Shown in pieces: positions 10,224-22,968 of a DNA stretch of 64,000 bases. This DNA is from Raffaelea ambrosiae. Lineage: Eukaryota; Ascomycota; Sordariomycetes; Ophiostomatales; Ophiostomataceae. The stretch lies in assembly GCA_002778195.1 (NCBI GenBank), contig PCDI01000008.1:926655-990654 (forward strand), read 5' to 3'. The position numbers and the translations under genes are program-made. The notes beneath the pieces were generated by a model. That model worked only from the letters and a program-made list of their open reading frames with translations, was not told the DNA's origin and ran no database searches. Each line of letters starts with the position of its first letter. Within the stretch, counting starts at the first letter, position 1.

Positions 10224-13200
10224 AGCAGACGCCACCAGGAGAGAGGGACTGCGCCAAGAGAAGCGCACAACGGCGAAGATGGAACGGGGCGAGACTGCAG
10301 TTTTAAAGAATGAATATAGAACCGGTTGTTGGGAAAGGCGACGTGGAGAGAATAACAGAACGGCAACAGATCATCGGGGGATAGGCGGCTGGGTGGGGAC
10401 GAATCAACATCCGCGGCTGCTCTGCTTGAAGCTCACCGGTGAAGTGGCGGTTTTCCGATCACAGCCTTTTTTTTCTGAGCAGGCTGCGGAATTGAGCGCC
10501 GATGACAAGGGGCCACAGTTTCGTCTGTTGAACGACACAGGCGTGCACTAGGTCTGATCTAGTTATGCTCGTGGGCGAGAGATGTGTGCTGGGGTGTGTT
10601 TGCTTGGGTCGACTGCACTTGAGACTGTCTTGGCGTGTCATGACTGTCCAATCCTCTCCTTTATGCCTCCTTGTTTCTTTCTGGTTTTCTGTCCTTTTTT
10701 CTTCCGAGTTTGGTTCCAGGATTGGAGTTGTGTAATTTTATATTCGTCTGTGTTTATGACGACACGTTTAATGAAATCTATGAATTTGTCAACGGAATTT
10801 GATGTTGCTGGGGGTTCTAAAAGTGCTGTTTGTTATTTGGTTCTGTGCAGGGTGTGTCGTTGGCTGCAGCCTGGAGAACGAATAAGAGTTCTTGGATATG
10901 ACCATCGGGAGTAGCCGACAGAAAGTGTGTGCCCAATCTTGAGCAAGAATGAATCATCGAGGGTGCGGTCCGGGCGGGCTGGGAAATGCAAACCACTGCA
11001 TGCTGTGCTAGCCGTGCTGTTGGCATTTTGATCTGCCCGCGTTGGGTAGGAATCACTATCACGGAGAGAGACCTCGCATACATGGTGCTCTCTGGTTGTC
11101 TAACCCAAGGCAATCAACAAATGCAAGCGCAAGGAGAACGAACAGGACGAAACAAATGCAAAGCTTGGCCAACTAACTGCATGCGGGTGTCCGGCAACGC
11201 CGTGTGACGAAAAACGTACCAAACTTAGCGAAGGATGGGCATGTCCATGGCACGCTGTGACTGGTTTCTCTGGACAGTCAACGCATGGCTGGTGGGAATA
11301 AGGAAGGGTTCTTGATAGGACTGGTCGAGGTGGGGATCGATTGCAAGACACACCGAAGAGGTCAGGGACGCCAATGCAGGAGAAGAGCAAAGAACCAACA
11401 AGATGTGATGCCAGCCTGGGCTGCGTCTGTGCAGCACGCTCCCTGCGTTCTCCATGGCCTGATGGTGCTGCAGCTGCGAAACACGATCCGGGCAAGAGGC
11501 GGCATCGTAAGAAGGAAGATGCCGGGAAGGAGGTATAGGACATTCAAATAAGACAAGGCTTCCCTGAATGGGGGGGGGGGGGGAATACTTTGCAATGCAG
11601 CTGGAACAAAAAGAAAGCAAACGCAGCTGGGCAGGGGGACAGAACTCACCAGTAAACGCGGTAGATGTAGCAAATACAGCAAATGCAACGCAGATCGCGG
11701 AGAGGCGGTGTGCTGTTCCGCATACGGGCGTTCTGCCTTGCGGGCGATCACTGCCAGGCCAGTGACGAAACGCACATGTTGTGTGTTGTGATGTACTTTG
11801 TAGTTAGTTATGGTTTGTATATACATACATAGTAGTAGTAGGGTTTCTTTGGACATGGGCGATGCCATTGTGGGATAGGAAATTGTCCGAAGCTAGACAG
11901 CGGCAGGGGGGCTGGGAGGTGTTCCATGTCCACGTTCCTTGCCGGGAACCGGGGAGCACTGCAGTCCGACATGGTGCTGTAGGGCGATGTAAGACAGCAT
12001 TTCCAGTAGGGGGCCCGAGCAGCGTCTGCTGGGGTCCAGGAGATAGAGAGAATGGATGGGAAAATCTGCGATCAGAAGATGCAGACTCAGCAAACAAGCA
12101 AGGAGATGGCTGGCTGATGCACGTGCGGTAGCTTCCCCGTAAGGAAACCGCGTCTGGCTGGTTCTCTGGTCCTGCCGAAAATGGAAACACAGACGGCGAT
12201 ATGGCAGGAGCATCATGAGCAGGAGGAGGGTGAGCCTCCACAAACCAGCAGGAGCGGTAGGAGCAGCCGACTCATGCACCTGCCGTATGTGCGATCTGCT
12301 CCTTCCCTCCGCGGAACTCTACTATGTATGTAAGCTGGTAGGAGGTTACGTGTTTCGGCTTTTTTTTTTTTTTCACTTGCCTCTTCATTATACCTTCTAC
12401 TATAGTACTTGTTCTTCCTGATCCTTCCTTGTCCTCTTCCTTGCTGCTCAACTGTTTGCAATTCCTTGCATCTTCTCCCTTTGCTCCTCCTGCTACTATC
12501 CGCGATCCTCCTCGACCTCCCTACCCGGATAGAGTCTTTTGGACGTCCTGCAATGTCGTCTTCTGTGATCCTCCTCTGGTCCCCTCCTGGCGCAGCCTTC
12601 CCACCATCAACACCATTTCCCACTGTCGTATTCGCTTGTCCTATCTCCCTGCTTTGGCTCCACACCTACACGGCTCTAGGCAGACATCAACCGGACTGGA
12701 ATGACTGCAATGCCTGGAATGACTACCGAGGGTCAGAATCCCCTCGAATGGGCACTAGTCGTGGCTCTTTTCGGGGGATCGACAGCCATGCTGCCTCGAC
12801 ACAATGGCAATGGTGGGTGGCAAAGGCAAAAAACGGGATGGTGGTCTACGAACATGTCTGAAAGCGCAGTTCTCCCCCACGCCGTTTGCGCTGTTCGTGC
12901 TATTCACGTTGTCGTCAAGTCTTCTTCTCGGACGAGCGACGGCCAGGTTTTGTGCAGAGCAGTCAGGCTTCCTCCATTCTCAAATCCGGTCTAGGCTACA
13001 GAATGCGGAAGCTGCTTGGCTGAAATGCAGACGCACCAGGGCTGTAGACGATTCCTACGAAAACTGCACCGACTAGGTCTTCCAGTTGCTAACGCAGCAC
13101 TAAGAGGAGTCGCATTGCAGATCACTACTTATTGGCAGGCATTGGGGTTGCCCAGCCGGGGAGAGGAAGCACTTCGAGGAGTCCGAGACCACCAAGACCA

Positions 13201-15171
13201 CAAAGGGAGGGCAAAGAGGCCAAAGAAGCCGCAGAGGACTGCAAGACCACGAGAGACCAGAAGAAAACAGAGACCACCCACACAGATCACAACGAGTAAT
13301 ACCACGTCCCACCCCAATGAGGGGCAGCAAGCTGCAGCCACCAAGCTGCAGCCACCAAGCTGTGTGCTTCGTCGCCGGCTTCCCACCATACATTGTGCTT
13401 GCCGGTTCTCTTTCGAGGCCCTCATGTGGCTGCCTGCGGCTAGCCATGGCCATCCCACCACCAGGCGCTGACGCAATTGGCTGGCCCGGTCTGTTGGGTG
13501 GCATTCTGTGGGCGCCTGCAGAGCCACGGGCACCGATTACTCTTGTCGAGTTGTCCGTCGAGTCCGCCCAGCCCACGTTTCGTTTCGTCTTTCTTTCTGT
13601 GCTTCCTTTTCGGCCCCCGCCAAATTTCCTCTGCCTTCCAACCCGCTCCTCGGCCTCTGTTTCGCCAGCACCGGACAGCTCTCGACAGCTCCTCTCGACA
13701 GCTCTCGATAGCTCCAGCTCGTTAGCCAGCCCGCGCCAGCTCTGGACATACTTCAACCGGCATTGACCGTCTGCGATCTCCGCCAGCCTCTGCGCAGTCT
13801 TTCTGCTGTGCGCGTCTGCAGCTGTCTGACTCTGTGCGCCTCATCTGCTGTTCGGCGTGCTTTCTGGGCCATATGTCAGCCCCGCTTCTGCTCCTGCGCC
13901 GTTCCACTTCATCGCGCTCGTCCTGCCGCATCGGCCCATCATCGACCTTGCGCCTTCCCAGCCATCACCTACTACACCTTGCACCCACCTTGCGCCCGCA
14001 CTGCGGCCGCCGTTGCTGCCTGTCCCCGCTGTGCGCCTAACCATCACCGCCACCACCACCACCACCATCACCACCACCACCACCACAAGCGCACGTTCGT
14101 CGCTAGCCCATCCTGCTCTGGCGGCGCCGTGCGTTCTTCAGCAGGGCCTTGCTTGCGCTGGCCACACGCCGCATACGCCCAAACTGTTCGAACGCAGGCT
14201 GGCTCTCTAAACCCTTGCTGGCCTTCCCTCTTTTGACCCCATCTCTCGTTCACTCTCCCTCCCACACACACACTCGCATGCTCTGTGTCTCTCTGGTTCT
14301 CTCGTTTGCACACTGTCGCCTGGGGCTAGTGGGTTGGCTTTTCGCTAGCCTTTGAGACGACCTGTCACAAACGTAAGATAATACTACTGCTACCTGCACG
14401 ATCGACGCCGACCTGTGAAGACCTCCATTCACCTGCCCACTCCGTCCTCTCTATCACAGCGACGCTGGCTCTGACCTGCGCTTGCTCTTGTGGTCTTGGA
14501 GCCGCTTGCTCGTGTCTGTTTTTCCCTTTTCCTTTCCAGATTCCGCCACGTACATGCTCCCACACGCACTACGCACCAGCCTACTGTGTATTCCACTTCG
14601 CTTGGCTTTCCTTCTCCGGAGAACACCGTGGTCCCTCCTGCTTCCTGCCACTTCACAAACAAACGATATTCCTGGTCGCTCTGCTCCTGGCTGCTGCTGG
14701 CTGCTTCTGCGGCTCCCTGCCACTCCCCTACTTCCCTTGTGCCCCCTGCTCGCGCTTCCCCTGTTCAGCTTGTCTGTGCAATCCCAGCTGCACTAGCTAG
14801 TCACTCACATTCAAAACCCTCAGCAGGACCGGCAACGGACCCATCCCGAACTCAAAGCAAACTGCATGCAGACTTCCAGCCTTCGACCACCGGCCCACAA
14901 ATCCCTCTCTCGTCTTTTTTGCTGTCCGTCTTCTGCAACAGAGACTGCTGTAGACGATCACTTCCCTCTCTACCCTCCCAGAAAGGCCTACTAGCCTCTC
15001 TTAAGTTGCATCGACGGGTCCAGAAGTCCTCCCTGTGGATTGCTCCCGTCCACTCCCGCCGCCGTCTCAACCCCGGGGACTACCAGACCGCGCCAATAAT
15101 TTACTCCAGATAGAATACAGGCACACATATAAGAAAACAAGGGGCAGAAAATAAACCACAAACCAGGCAAC
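10224..15171. other. Long gene-poor region with pyrimidine-rich leader
   Basis: Nearly 5 kb without a recognisable gene. Open frames of 150-207 codons occur on both strands (for example 14490-15113) but have atypical composition and no motif. It holds a 14-base G run at 11570-11583, octamers ACTATGTA at 11826-11833 (reverse) and 12321-12328, TAGTTAGTT at 11801-11809, a CAC/CAT run near 14049-14090, and a strongly CT-rich tract from about 13540 to 15100. The tract probably belongs to the promoter and leader of the WBP2-like gene; long non-coding RNAs cannot be excluded. Confidence 0.5.
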
Positions 15172-16747
15172 ATGTCTATCAAGTAAGTCCAACAACTAGA
15201 CGGCTCCTTTGACCTTCCCTCCTCCCTCTCTTCGTTTGTTTCAGTTACCCAGTGTTTCACTCTTTTTGGTGTCTTTTTTTTTCAACCTTTCTTCTTCGTC
15301 TTTCCTTCTTTTTATTTATTTATTTATTTTCTTTTATTTGTTCTTGGCCGTCCTCGTCTTTGCTGTCCCAATGCCATGTCTATGAATCCCAGGCAGATAG
15401 ATGCACATACACATCCGAGCCGCTCATTATTACCCTACCCTCCTTAATGACCCCCTCCCCAACGCAAACGAAAGTCTATATTCACATAGTACCGTCCTGT
15501 CTCGGCCTCTTCCCTAACTTTTCACCCCCACCTCTCTTTCAACATCGAACTGTCTCCCTGTCACATTCTCAAAAGGTCAACCTCGACCCGTTTTATATTC
15601 ACAACACTTGGTATCAGCTCCAACTACACATGTCATCACACCTTCCTTGCTTCCACCCACCTCCGTACCTGATTCCTTTCGTTCGTCATTACCTCCTTGT
15701 CTATGGATTTCTACCAGGAGCAGCATAGCTATACGCTTGCCCGCAATGCAAGCATCGACAACGATTCTGACGAGGACACTAGTTGGGTCATGCTGAGCCG
15801 TGACGGCGAGGTGGTCAAGCTTCCCGGTGAGAAGATCTACTACAAAGTGCGCTCTCGCATTGGCCTGGATATCGCCCCTCCCAAATCGCTGCATAATGTT
15901 TCTCCCCTCAGTGTGAAGAGCGACAGCGGCATCGTTTACATAACAAACAACCGGGTAAGCCACTCTTGCCAGGCATTGTTCCTGCCAGTGATGAGCAAGT
16001 AGTGTCTCTGTCTCTCAAATTTGATTCTAACAAGCTCTGTGGCTATTGCTCTAGGTGATCTACTTGCCCGCCAGGCCAACCGAGTCATTCAAGTCGTTTT
16101 CAGCACCCATTTTAGACTTCGAAGATACTCGCGTCGCGTCTAGCTTTTTCGGGCCCTGGTCGTGGATTGGCCTTGTGAAGCCCACAGTTGGCGGGGGGGT
16201 ACCGACGGACATTCCCCGCTTAGAGGTCAAATTGACTTTCAAAGAGGGCGGTCATGATGCCTTCCAAAGCAAATTCGAAGTCATGAAGGAGCGCCTCAAC
16301 TACGCCAGAACCCTGCAACAGGAAACCGGACAGGTGATCCCCACAGGCGAGGACCTTCCGAGATACGAGGCTACCCCGTCCAGTTCGAACAGCAGAGCTC
16401 TGGCTAGTCCAGATCCAGTAGGACAGGACATCGAACCCGTTTCAAGGACAGCCGCTTCGGGGGGGACAGGGCAGGCGGTGGGGGCATCAGTCTCGCCTGA
16501 ATCCTCGAGCCTGCAGACCAGCGCACCTGTGTTGGTTTCAACTGAGGGGGGAGAAGCACCACCCTCTTCTGTTGGTGTAGCGCTATCGGAGGGAGGATCC
16601 AACAATTCCGGCGTCTATTCTCAGGCATCCATACAGATGAACCAGGCAACACCAGACGAGCCACCTCCAGATTATGAGGAGGCGCAGGCTCAGGCTATCG
16701 GCATGCGGTTCGAAGAGCAGATACGCGATGCCGCGGACAGGCAGTAA
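15172..16747 (+). CDS. WBP2-like GRAM-domain protein with PPxY motif
   Basis: Exons 15172-15182 (11 nt), 15783-15954 and 16055-16747 encode 291 residues. The first exon ends ATCAA before GTAAGT, and the 600-nt intron ends CACTAG; joining gives MSINWVMLSRDGE, the start I expect for fungal WW-domain-binding protein 2 relatives. Intron 2 (100 nt) has branch TTCTAAC. The PH-GRAM fold covers residues about 10-130: LPGEKIYYK, an exon junction inside NNRVIYLPARP, SFSAPI, then LKLTFKEGG-like sequence. The C-terminal third is Ser/Thr/Pro-rich and carries PPPDYEEA, a PPxY ligand for WW domains of Nedd4/Rsp5-type ligases. Likely an adaptor at membranes. An alternative start at ATG 15703 would add 26 residues in place of MSI; see findings. 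Confidence 0.82.
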
Positions 16748-17608
16748 GCTGCGCTTCTCTCAATGGCAGACCTGATTGTGTCTTACTGTTTGTCATGAGC
16801 CGGTCCACGAATTCTGAATCTCTGTATCTCATTCGCCATCCCTGCCATTTCATGCTAAACGCCGCCTACCAGCTTGCTTGAAGCGCCTTGCCATTTCCAT
16901 CCTGAAGCTCTTTTAGCCATGGCAGCAGAGTGATACCCCCCATTTTGGAATTTTTTGTTCTTCAATATTGTTTCTGTGGCTTGTCTCGTCAAGACGCTGA
17001 GAGATTGTGTACCTCTGTATAGCGCGCTGTCTTTTACCAAGTGGTTCTTGTTGGCCATTGCTGTCATTGTTACCCCTTGTTGTCCCCATTGTTCTACCTG
17101 TTTAGATAGAATAGAGCTATGCGGGCGTCTAACCTGATACCGATAGCGTTGTTTTGAGAGCGTAAATGATTATTTTGTCTTGTTTTGTTTTATATTGGTT
17201 TTGACAGGTGCAAAGGTGTAGTTATGTTCCAGTAATAAAACTGCGACACTATGTAACAAATGTCTGTAGTTCCTCGGTGTAAGCTGTTTTTTGATGGATT
17301 GGGGTCCAGTACCACGTGACTCGGATGCGACCGGTTGGGAGGGAGCATGTGCCCAATCAAAATCGCGCAATTTACCATACGAGCAAGATCGGGATTTCGT
17401 CGTTGGTGGTATTTTGTAGTATTTTTTTTTCTCCTGCCCGCTCTGATCAAACCACGCATCGAATCGACCGACATCGTCATACCCACCGCTAAACGAAGAC
17501 CGACGCACCCACCCGCTCCGGACACACAGCGGTTCTCTCCCACCCTTTGCCCCCTCAAATCCTAGATTTCCACCCACGTATAGGAACTCCTCCTACCCCA
17601 CCGACACA
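16748..17608. other. Intergenic: WBP2-like 3' flank and QCR6 promoter
   Basis: No gene seen. An ACTATGTA octamer is at 17248-17255. The 90 bases before the QCR6 start are C/A-rich and look like a promoter-proximal leader. Confidence 0.5.
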
Positions 17609-18259
17609 ATGGCTATCTGGGACGCGATCACCGAGCTGATTGAGGCTGCTGCGCCATGGAGCGTTGCCCAGGCCGAGGATGAGCCCGAGGAGGCCGAGGC
17701 CGAGGATTCCACTGAGGAGGAGGAGGAAGAAGAGGAAGAGGAAGAAGAGGAGGAGTTTGTCGACCCCAAGGAGGTGTTCGAGGAAGGTGGGTGGCCCAAG
17801 GGGGAAGATTCAGGGAAGGCGGGGGGCGCCCTGAGCCAAACACGCAATCTGGACAATTGGTGCCATGATGCACGAAGCTAACGAGATCTTCTTTACCCGA
17901 CAGAGTGCAAGGAAAAGGAGTGCGCACCGGCCAAGCACCACTTCGAGGAGTGCGTCGAGCGCGTCGAGAACGGCAGCAAGGAGGACTGCGTCGAGGAGTG
18001 TGCGTAATATTCCCGGAGACACGATTTCCCCCCCACCGAGCACAACACCGACTGTCAACGGACCTGAGACTGGATCGTCGGACCTTAATGGCTCTTCGGG
18101 GTCTTGCGGTTTGGATGGACACCAGGACGGATGACATTCACAACCCCTCAAATTGACTATGTATCAAACGATGCTGACCAACGCGCAACAACAGTCTTCC
18201 ACCTCACCCACTGTGCAACCCAGTGCGCGGCTCCCAAGCTGTGGGCCAAGCTCAAGTAA
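17609..18259 (+). CDS. QCR6: Cytochrome bc1 complex subunit 6 (acidic hinge protein)
   Basis: Small acidic subunit of mitochondrial complex III on the intermembrane-space side, near cytochrome c1, aiding cytochrome c docking. Exons 17609-17786, 17904-17999 and 18195-18259 give 112 residues; phases agree (178+96+65 nt) and the introns are 117 and 195 nt. The N-terminus MAIWDAITELIEAAAPW is an amphipathic segment, followed by an uninterrupted run of 14 Glu (residues about 35-48). The C-terminal part has the family's cysteine pattern (ECAPAKHHFEECVERV, then DCVEEFFHLTHCATQCAAP), forming disulfide-linked helices. EEFFHL is restored only by splicing across intron 2, which confirms the boundaries. 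The stop follows WAKLK as in homologues. Confidence 0.93.
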
Positions 18260-20928
18260 AGGACGCGAACCGGTATCCCGAGGGCAAGCCGGCCACCTCT
18301 CTCTGTCCCGATACGGCTCGCGGGCCAATGTTCCGAAATCCGTTCCCGGCACGTCACCCCTCAAATACGGGATCTACGATATGTTCTCGCCCGAGCTATG
18401 CATTGCAGCGATGACAATGCAAAATACGAGAGTGCGAATGTGTCAACGGGATGGAGAGGAGAGAGGTGTCGGCTGCGCTCCAGTTTCATGTCTTGTCTTA
18501 CCCGGCCTCTGGATGGAAAGCTTGACGTCCGAGTGTGTTTAGAGTGAGGGAAGAGCGGAGGGGAAAAAGCGAACAGAAAACACAACGCGAAAAAAAAAAA
18601 CACATATACAACACAAACAGCACAAAAAAAAAGCATGGGACCACATGAATCATCTTATATTTTCCGGACAGGAGGAAGCATTTGCGAAAACGTCGTTATT
18701 TTCTTTCCCTGCCATGTACGGAAATGCTCTTTTGGTTCACGAATTTTCCCAACCCCTCTCTTGTATGATAATCTATAGTGGTCAACCAATGTGGGAGTGC
18801 GTGTACTTCTTGGGCGAGGGCGATATAGAGTCGATGCTGTTTATCTATTTTTATACCTTCATCACCGTCTCGGTTCAGCCGCTGGTTCAGCCGCTGGTTC
18901 GGCCGCTGGTTCGGCCATTGGCTACTTGTAGAGATTTTTGTTGTGCTTTACCTTCTAAGACGGCGTTCATATCAAAACTGCAGACCCATGTTCCTACCCA
19001 AGATGGGAGCGGGTTGAGATACAGATGTGTTTCACGTGGGCCTTTCCCGAGGTTTGCGGCTGGAAACAATCAATGGCTTCCCACTACGCACGCGGGCTTC
19101 AAGGCGGATGTAAGACGAGGGAAAGCAAAAAAGCAGAGGATCAAGCGAGTTTGCAAATTTGCAAATTTGCAGTTTTCCACCCACGCGAACACAGATTATG
19201 CAAGTCTGAAGACCAGCAAAGGTCTGGTGCAACCTGGAAGGATGCGGCGAAGTCGTCGTACTCGTAAATAGGTATCTGCTGCCGTATCTCTGACACGCCT
19301 GCACCTATTACACCTGTTATTCACTAGTTAACCAGTTGCTGTGCATGCACGGCAAGATAACAGCATAACTAGTAGCTGCTTCACTTTTTACACATCTGCA
19401 GCATTCGTAGAGGGAGGACGGCCGCGAGTACAAGATTATTGGTTAGTCATTGGTCGCTCCTTTCGGATTATTGGTTATTTCCCCTTTCTTACGAGTAGCA
19501 CCAGAGAGGTGACTACCGTGCCAAAATGTGTAGCAGCCACATGCCGTGTATGGCACGCATGCGGTCATGGGTCAGTCCATCGCTCCTTCCTCAGTTCACT
19601 TTGTCCTGTTGTCTCGCTGTTTCTTTGACGGTCTCTGACCGTCTCTTTGGCCTCTTTTGGCCACATCCCCATTTTCGTAGTGTCCCTCGACAACAATGAG
19701 GGTTCCGAAACGTAAGCTTTTTCTGCATTGGGCTGCGGACGAAAAAGCCAGCACGAAAAAGCAAAGCAATGCATACAGCACGCCCGGTCGGTCTTTACGG
19801 AATGAGCACCGCCGCAAAAGAAAGCCAACCGCGAAATTGAGACTAGCTGGGGGTTGTATCGGCCGAGGTGCTGCCCACCACACCACCACACGCGCGACCG
19901 CCACTTGGGTTGATGGATTTGGGCTGTTCGGTAAGAAGGGTTGGATTGCTGCTGGCGGCGGAAGAGACGCGTGCAAAGAGAAAGAAAGAGAGAGAGAGAG
20001 AGGGAAAGAGAGGAACACAGGGATACAGTGCTTTCTGTGTGCGGATAATCTGAGGCCAACAGGGATCCCTTTTTTAGGGCGCCCTCTTTGATCTCTTGAC
20101 CACCAAGACACTAAGAGCTGTGAGATGATCTGGGAAAAGCAATCTCTCCCTCTCTTGCTTATGCGGTGTCCCAGAACCCGGAATCGGCGATTTTTAAGTT
20201 TGGCGTTTCCCGCCCCTTTCCCGCCCCTACCCCTTGAGACTCGGGCGCCCAGACGAGAAACACACAAAAACGACGCCATTCAACGTTCGACTTCATCTTT
20301 GTGGACAGCACACTAAATCCTTCCCTCTTCTCTTTGCTTCTGCTATATGCGCCTGTGGGGACTGTTCCAGACCGCATATCCTCTCCCCTTCTCTCATGCG
20401 AGCAGAAGTAGTGACGAGCAAGCAGGTTAAAGAGCGACAGAAAGAAGGGAAAGAAAAGAACTAGAGCAAGAGAGAGAGGCACACACAAGGAACACTCAGT
20501 CTGTCGCATCGGCATGTGACCTTCCTCTTTTGCGCCCCTGCTCACCCCCTCCCTCCCTCCTCCCCTCTATCGTTCTCAACCCCCTCTTTCTCTCCTCGCG
20601 GATTCTCCTCGCGGTTGTGTTCAAAGAGGGAACGCCGAGATCTTTGACTGGCCGTCGACGCAAATTCTCCTCTGGCGGACGCACTCTTTTGAGACACGGG
20701 TACGCGCGACCAAGGCGACTCAGACGGACGAAAAGCGCAATTCCCGAAAACACACGACGACGGTGTGCCAGAGATAAGACAGGCGCATCGAAAGGACACA
20801 CGGCGACGTGTGAACAGAGATAAGAGGCGCTGGGCGGCGCATCGACTTTTCAAACAAACAAACACACACGTCCCGGCAGAAACTCTCATCTCGTGTCTCA
20901 GAGGCCCCTCCTCTCCCTTTCCGATACG
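18260..20928. other. Gene-poor region upstream of the MFS transporter
   Basis: 2.7 kb with no supported gene. A 208-codon frame (18645-19271) has a real ATG but no motif and partly arises from a 12-bp tandem repeat. Other contents: that repeat at 18873-18920, three tandem TTTGCAAA units at 19150-19172, a GA run near 19987-20001, and a CT-rich leader around 20521-20600 before the transporter. Confidence 0.5.
18873..18920. repeat. Four-unit 12-bp tandem repeat
   Basis: Four head-to-tail copies of GGTTCAGCCGCT, the later ones diverged to GGTTCGGCC. It lies in non-coding DNA downstream of QCR6. Confidence 0.85.
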
Positions 20929-22968
20929 ATGGGCAGGACCGACAGGACCGCCAGCACCACGAGCATCCTCAAGGACGTAAAGGAGGACAACTCGAGCCCG
21001 TCCAAGCACCACCTCCAGGACGGGCAACAGGCGCTGCACCGACACGGCAACAACATGGGCGGCGACGACGAGGCCAACGGGGCCACGGGCAACACGGTCG
21101 AGATGGGCGCCATGGGCACCATGGGCAACGGCCTCGGCGACGACAGCAACACGCCGAGCGTGTCGGCGGGCGCGGTCGTCGAGTACAGAGTGTACAAACG
21201 GCGGTGGTTTGGCATTGTGCAGTTGACGTTGCTCAACATTGTGATTAGCTGGGATGTAAGTACTTCGCTTCTTGTAACCCTTTTCGTCACGCTTGTTACC
21301 CTTTTCGTCACTCTTCCTGTTAGCCTTTTCGTCTCTCTCTTTTTTGTTGCACTTCTTGTAACCCTTTTCGGCACTTCCTGTTACCCTTTTCGTCTCTCTT
21401 TTTTGTTGCACTTCTTTTGTTGCACTTCTTTTGTTGCACTTTTTTTTCCATGTCCGTGTCTCGGGCCAGAACTTTCGTCATTCCCCCGTTCTCGGTCTCC
21501 ACTCCCGACCCCGTCAGATATCAACCCGATCGTCCTGCCCAGTCTGACGGGACGGCTGCAACGTGAAGTTAGACAGAGACTGACCATACTACAGTGGCTG
21601 TCCTACTCCCCCGTGGCGTCGGACTCGGCCGCATTTTTCAACACGACCGAGAGCGTCATCAACTGGCTCGCCACGGCCTTTTTGTTTGCCTTTTGTGCCG
21701 CGACGCCCGCCGTGATCTACACGCTGCACTATGGCCCGCGGCCAGCCATTATGGTGACGGCCGTGCTGGTGCTCGTGGGCAACTGGATGCGGTATGCGGG
21801 CTCGCGCAGCGACCTGTCGAGTGACGGCATGTCAGGCGGGCACTATGGTCTGGTCATGTTTGGGCAGATCCTGACCGGTCTGGCACAGCCGTTTGCTCTG
21901 GCAGCGCCGGCACGGTACTCGGACCTGTGGTTCACAAACCGGGGACGGGTGAGCGCCACGGCGCTGATGAGCTTGGCCAATCCGTTTGGTGCGGCCCTGG
22001 GCCAGCTGATTATTCCCTTTTGGGTCAACAGCTCCAAGGACATTCCTAACATGATCCTTTATGTGTCTATTATTGTAAGTCTTACCAGTGAAGGGGAGAA
22101 GAGATAGCCGAGTGAGCGAAGCGAGCGAGGACATAAAGAAAATGCTAACTACCACCCCCAGTCTTCCGTCTGCTCGATACCCTCATTCTTCGTGCCCGCG
22201 AAGCCGCCAACGCCCGTCTCTCCTTCGGCCTTAATGCCGAAGCTCGCTCTGAAAGAATCGGCGCGCGTCCTGTGCAAGTCGGTTGAGTTCTGGCTGATCA
22301 TGGTGCCGTTCTCGGTGTACGTGGGCTTCTTCAACTCCATCTCGTCGCTGCTCAACCAGATCATGCTGCCCTACGGCTACACGGACGACGAGGCCGGCAT
22401 TGCCGGTGCCGTGCTGATTGTAGTCGGCCTCGTAGCGGCGGCCGTCACGTCGCCCATTCTGGACCGTACCAAGCAGTTTTTGCTCTGCGTCAAGATCTGC
22501 GTGCCCATCATTGCCGTCAGCTATCTGGTGTTTATCTGGATGCCCGAGACGCACGATTCGGGCGGCCTGGCGGGCCCCTATGTGATCATGGCCGTGCTGG
22601 GCGCGGCGTCATTTATTCTGGTGCCGGTGGTGGTCGAGCTGCTGGCCGAGGTCAGCCACCCGGTCAGTCCCGAGGTCACGTCGACGGTCGGTTGGGCGGG
22701 CGGCCAGCTGTTTGGCGGCATTTTCATTATCATCTCGGACGCGCTGCGCGACGGCGACAACGGCCACCCGCCGCAGAACATGAAGCGGGCGCTGATTTTC
22801 GAGGCTGTCATTGCCATGATGGCGCTGCCGTTTGCCATGTGTTTGGGGCTCTTTGGCCGGGGCCACCACGTGCGGCTGCGGCGGGTGCACCATGACGCGG
22901 CCGTGCTGCAGCAGCGAATGAATGGACAGGCAGCGGCGGCAGCGGCGGCCGCGGCGGCAGCAGCATAG
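20929..22968 (+). CDS. FLVCR/MFSD7-like major facilitator transporter
   Basis: Exons 20929-21255, 21595-22074 and 22162-22968 encode 537 residues; introns are 339 and 87 nt, both in phase 0. The first 85 residues are cytoplasmic and polar (Gly/Asn/Asp-rich). The transport domain starts at EYRVYKRRWFGIVQLTLLNI and, after intron 1, continues WLSYSPVASDSAAFF, with about 12 hydrophobic segments. Conserved blocks include YSDLWFTNRGRVSATALMSL, NPFGAALGQLI and YGYTDDEAGIAG. Among MFS groups the closest I know are the FLVCR and MFSD7 proteins (haem, choline or related solutes in animals); the fungal substrate is unknown. The C-terminus ends in a run of alanines (GCG/GCA repeats). Intron 1 is in frame and stop-free, so an unspliced reading would add 113 residues of low-complexity sequence; the TGG of WLSY directly follows the acceptor. 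Confidence 0.82.

Noticed and set aside
14490..15113. 207-codon plus-strand frame upstream of the WBP2-like gene
   Set aside because: CT-rich, no ATG at the listed start, no domain; better explained as 5' leader.
15697..16002. Frame starting near 15697 as the main start of the WBP2-like gene
   Set aside because: The family start MSINWVML is recovered by splicing from 15172; the internal ATG at 15703 is kept only as a possible isoform.
18645..19271. 208-codon plus-strand frame with a true ATG
   Set aside because: Part of it is a translated 12-bp tandem repeat, and codon use and composition do not match neighbouring genes. Kept only as a weak possibility.
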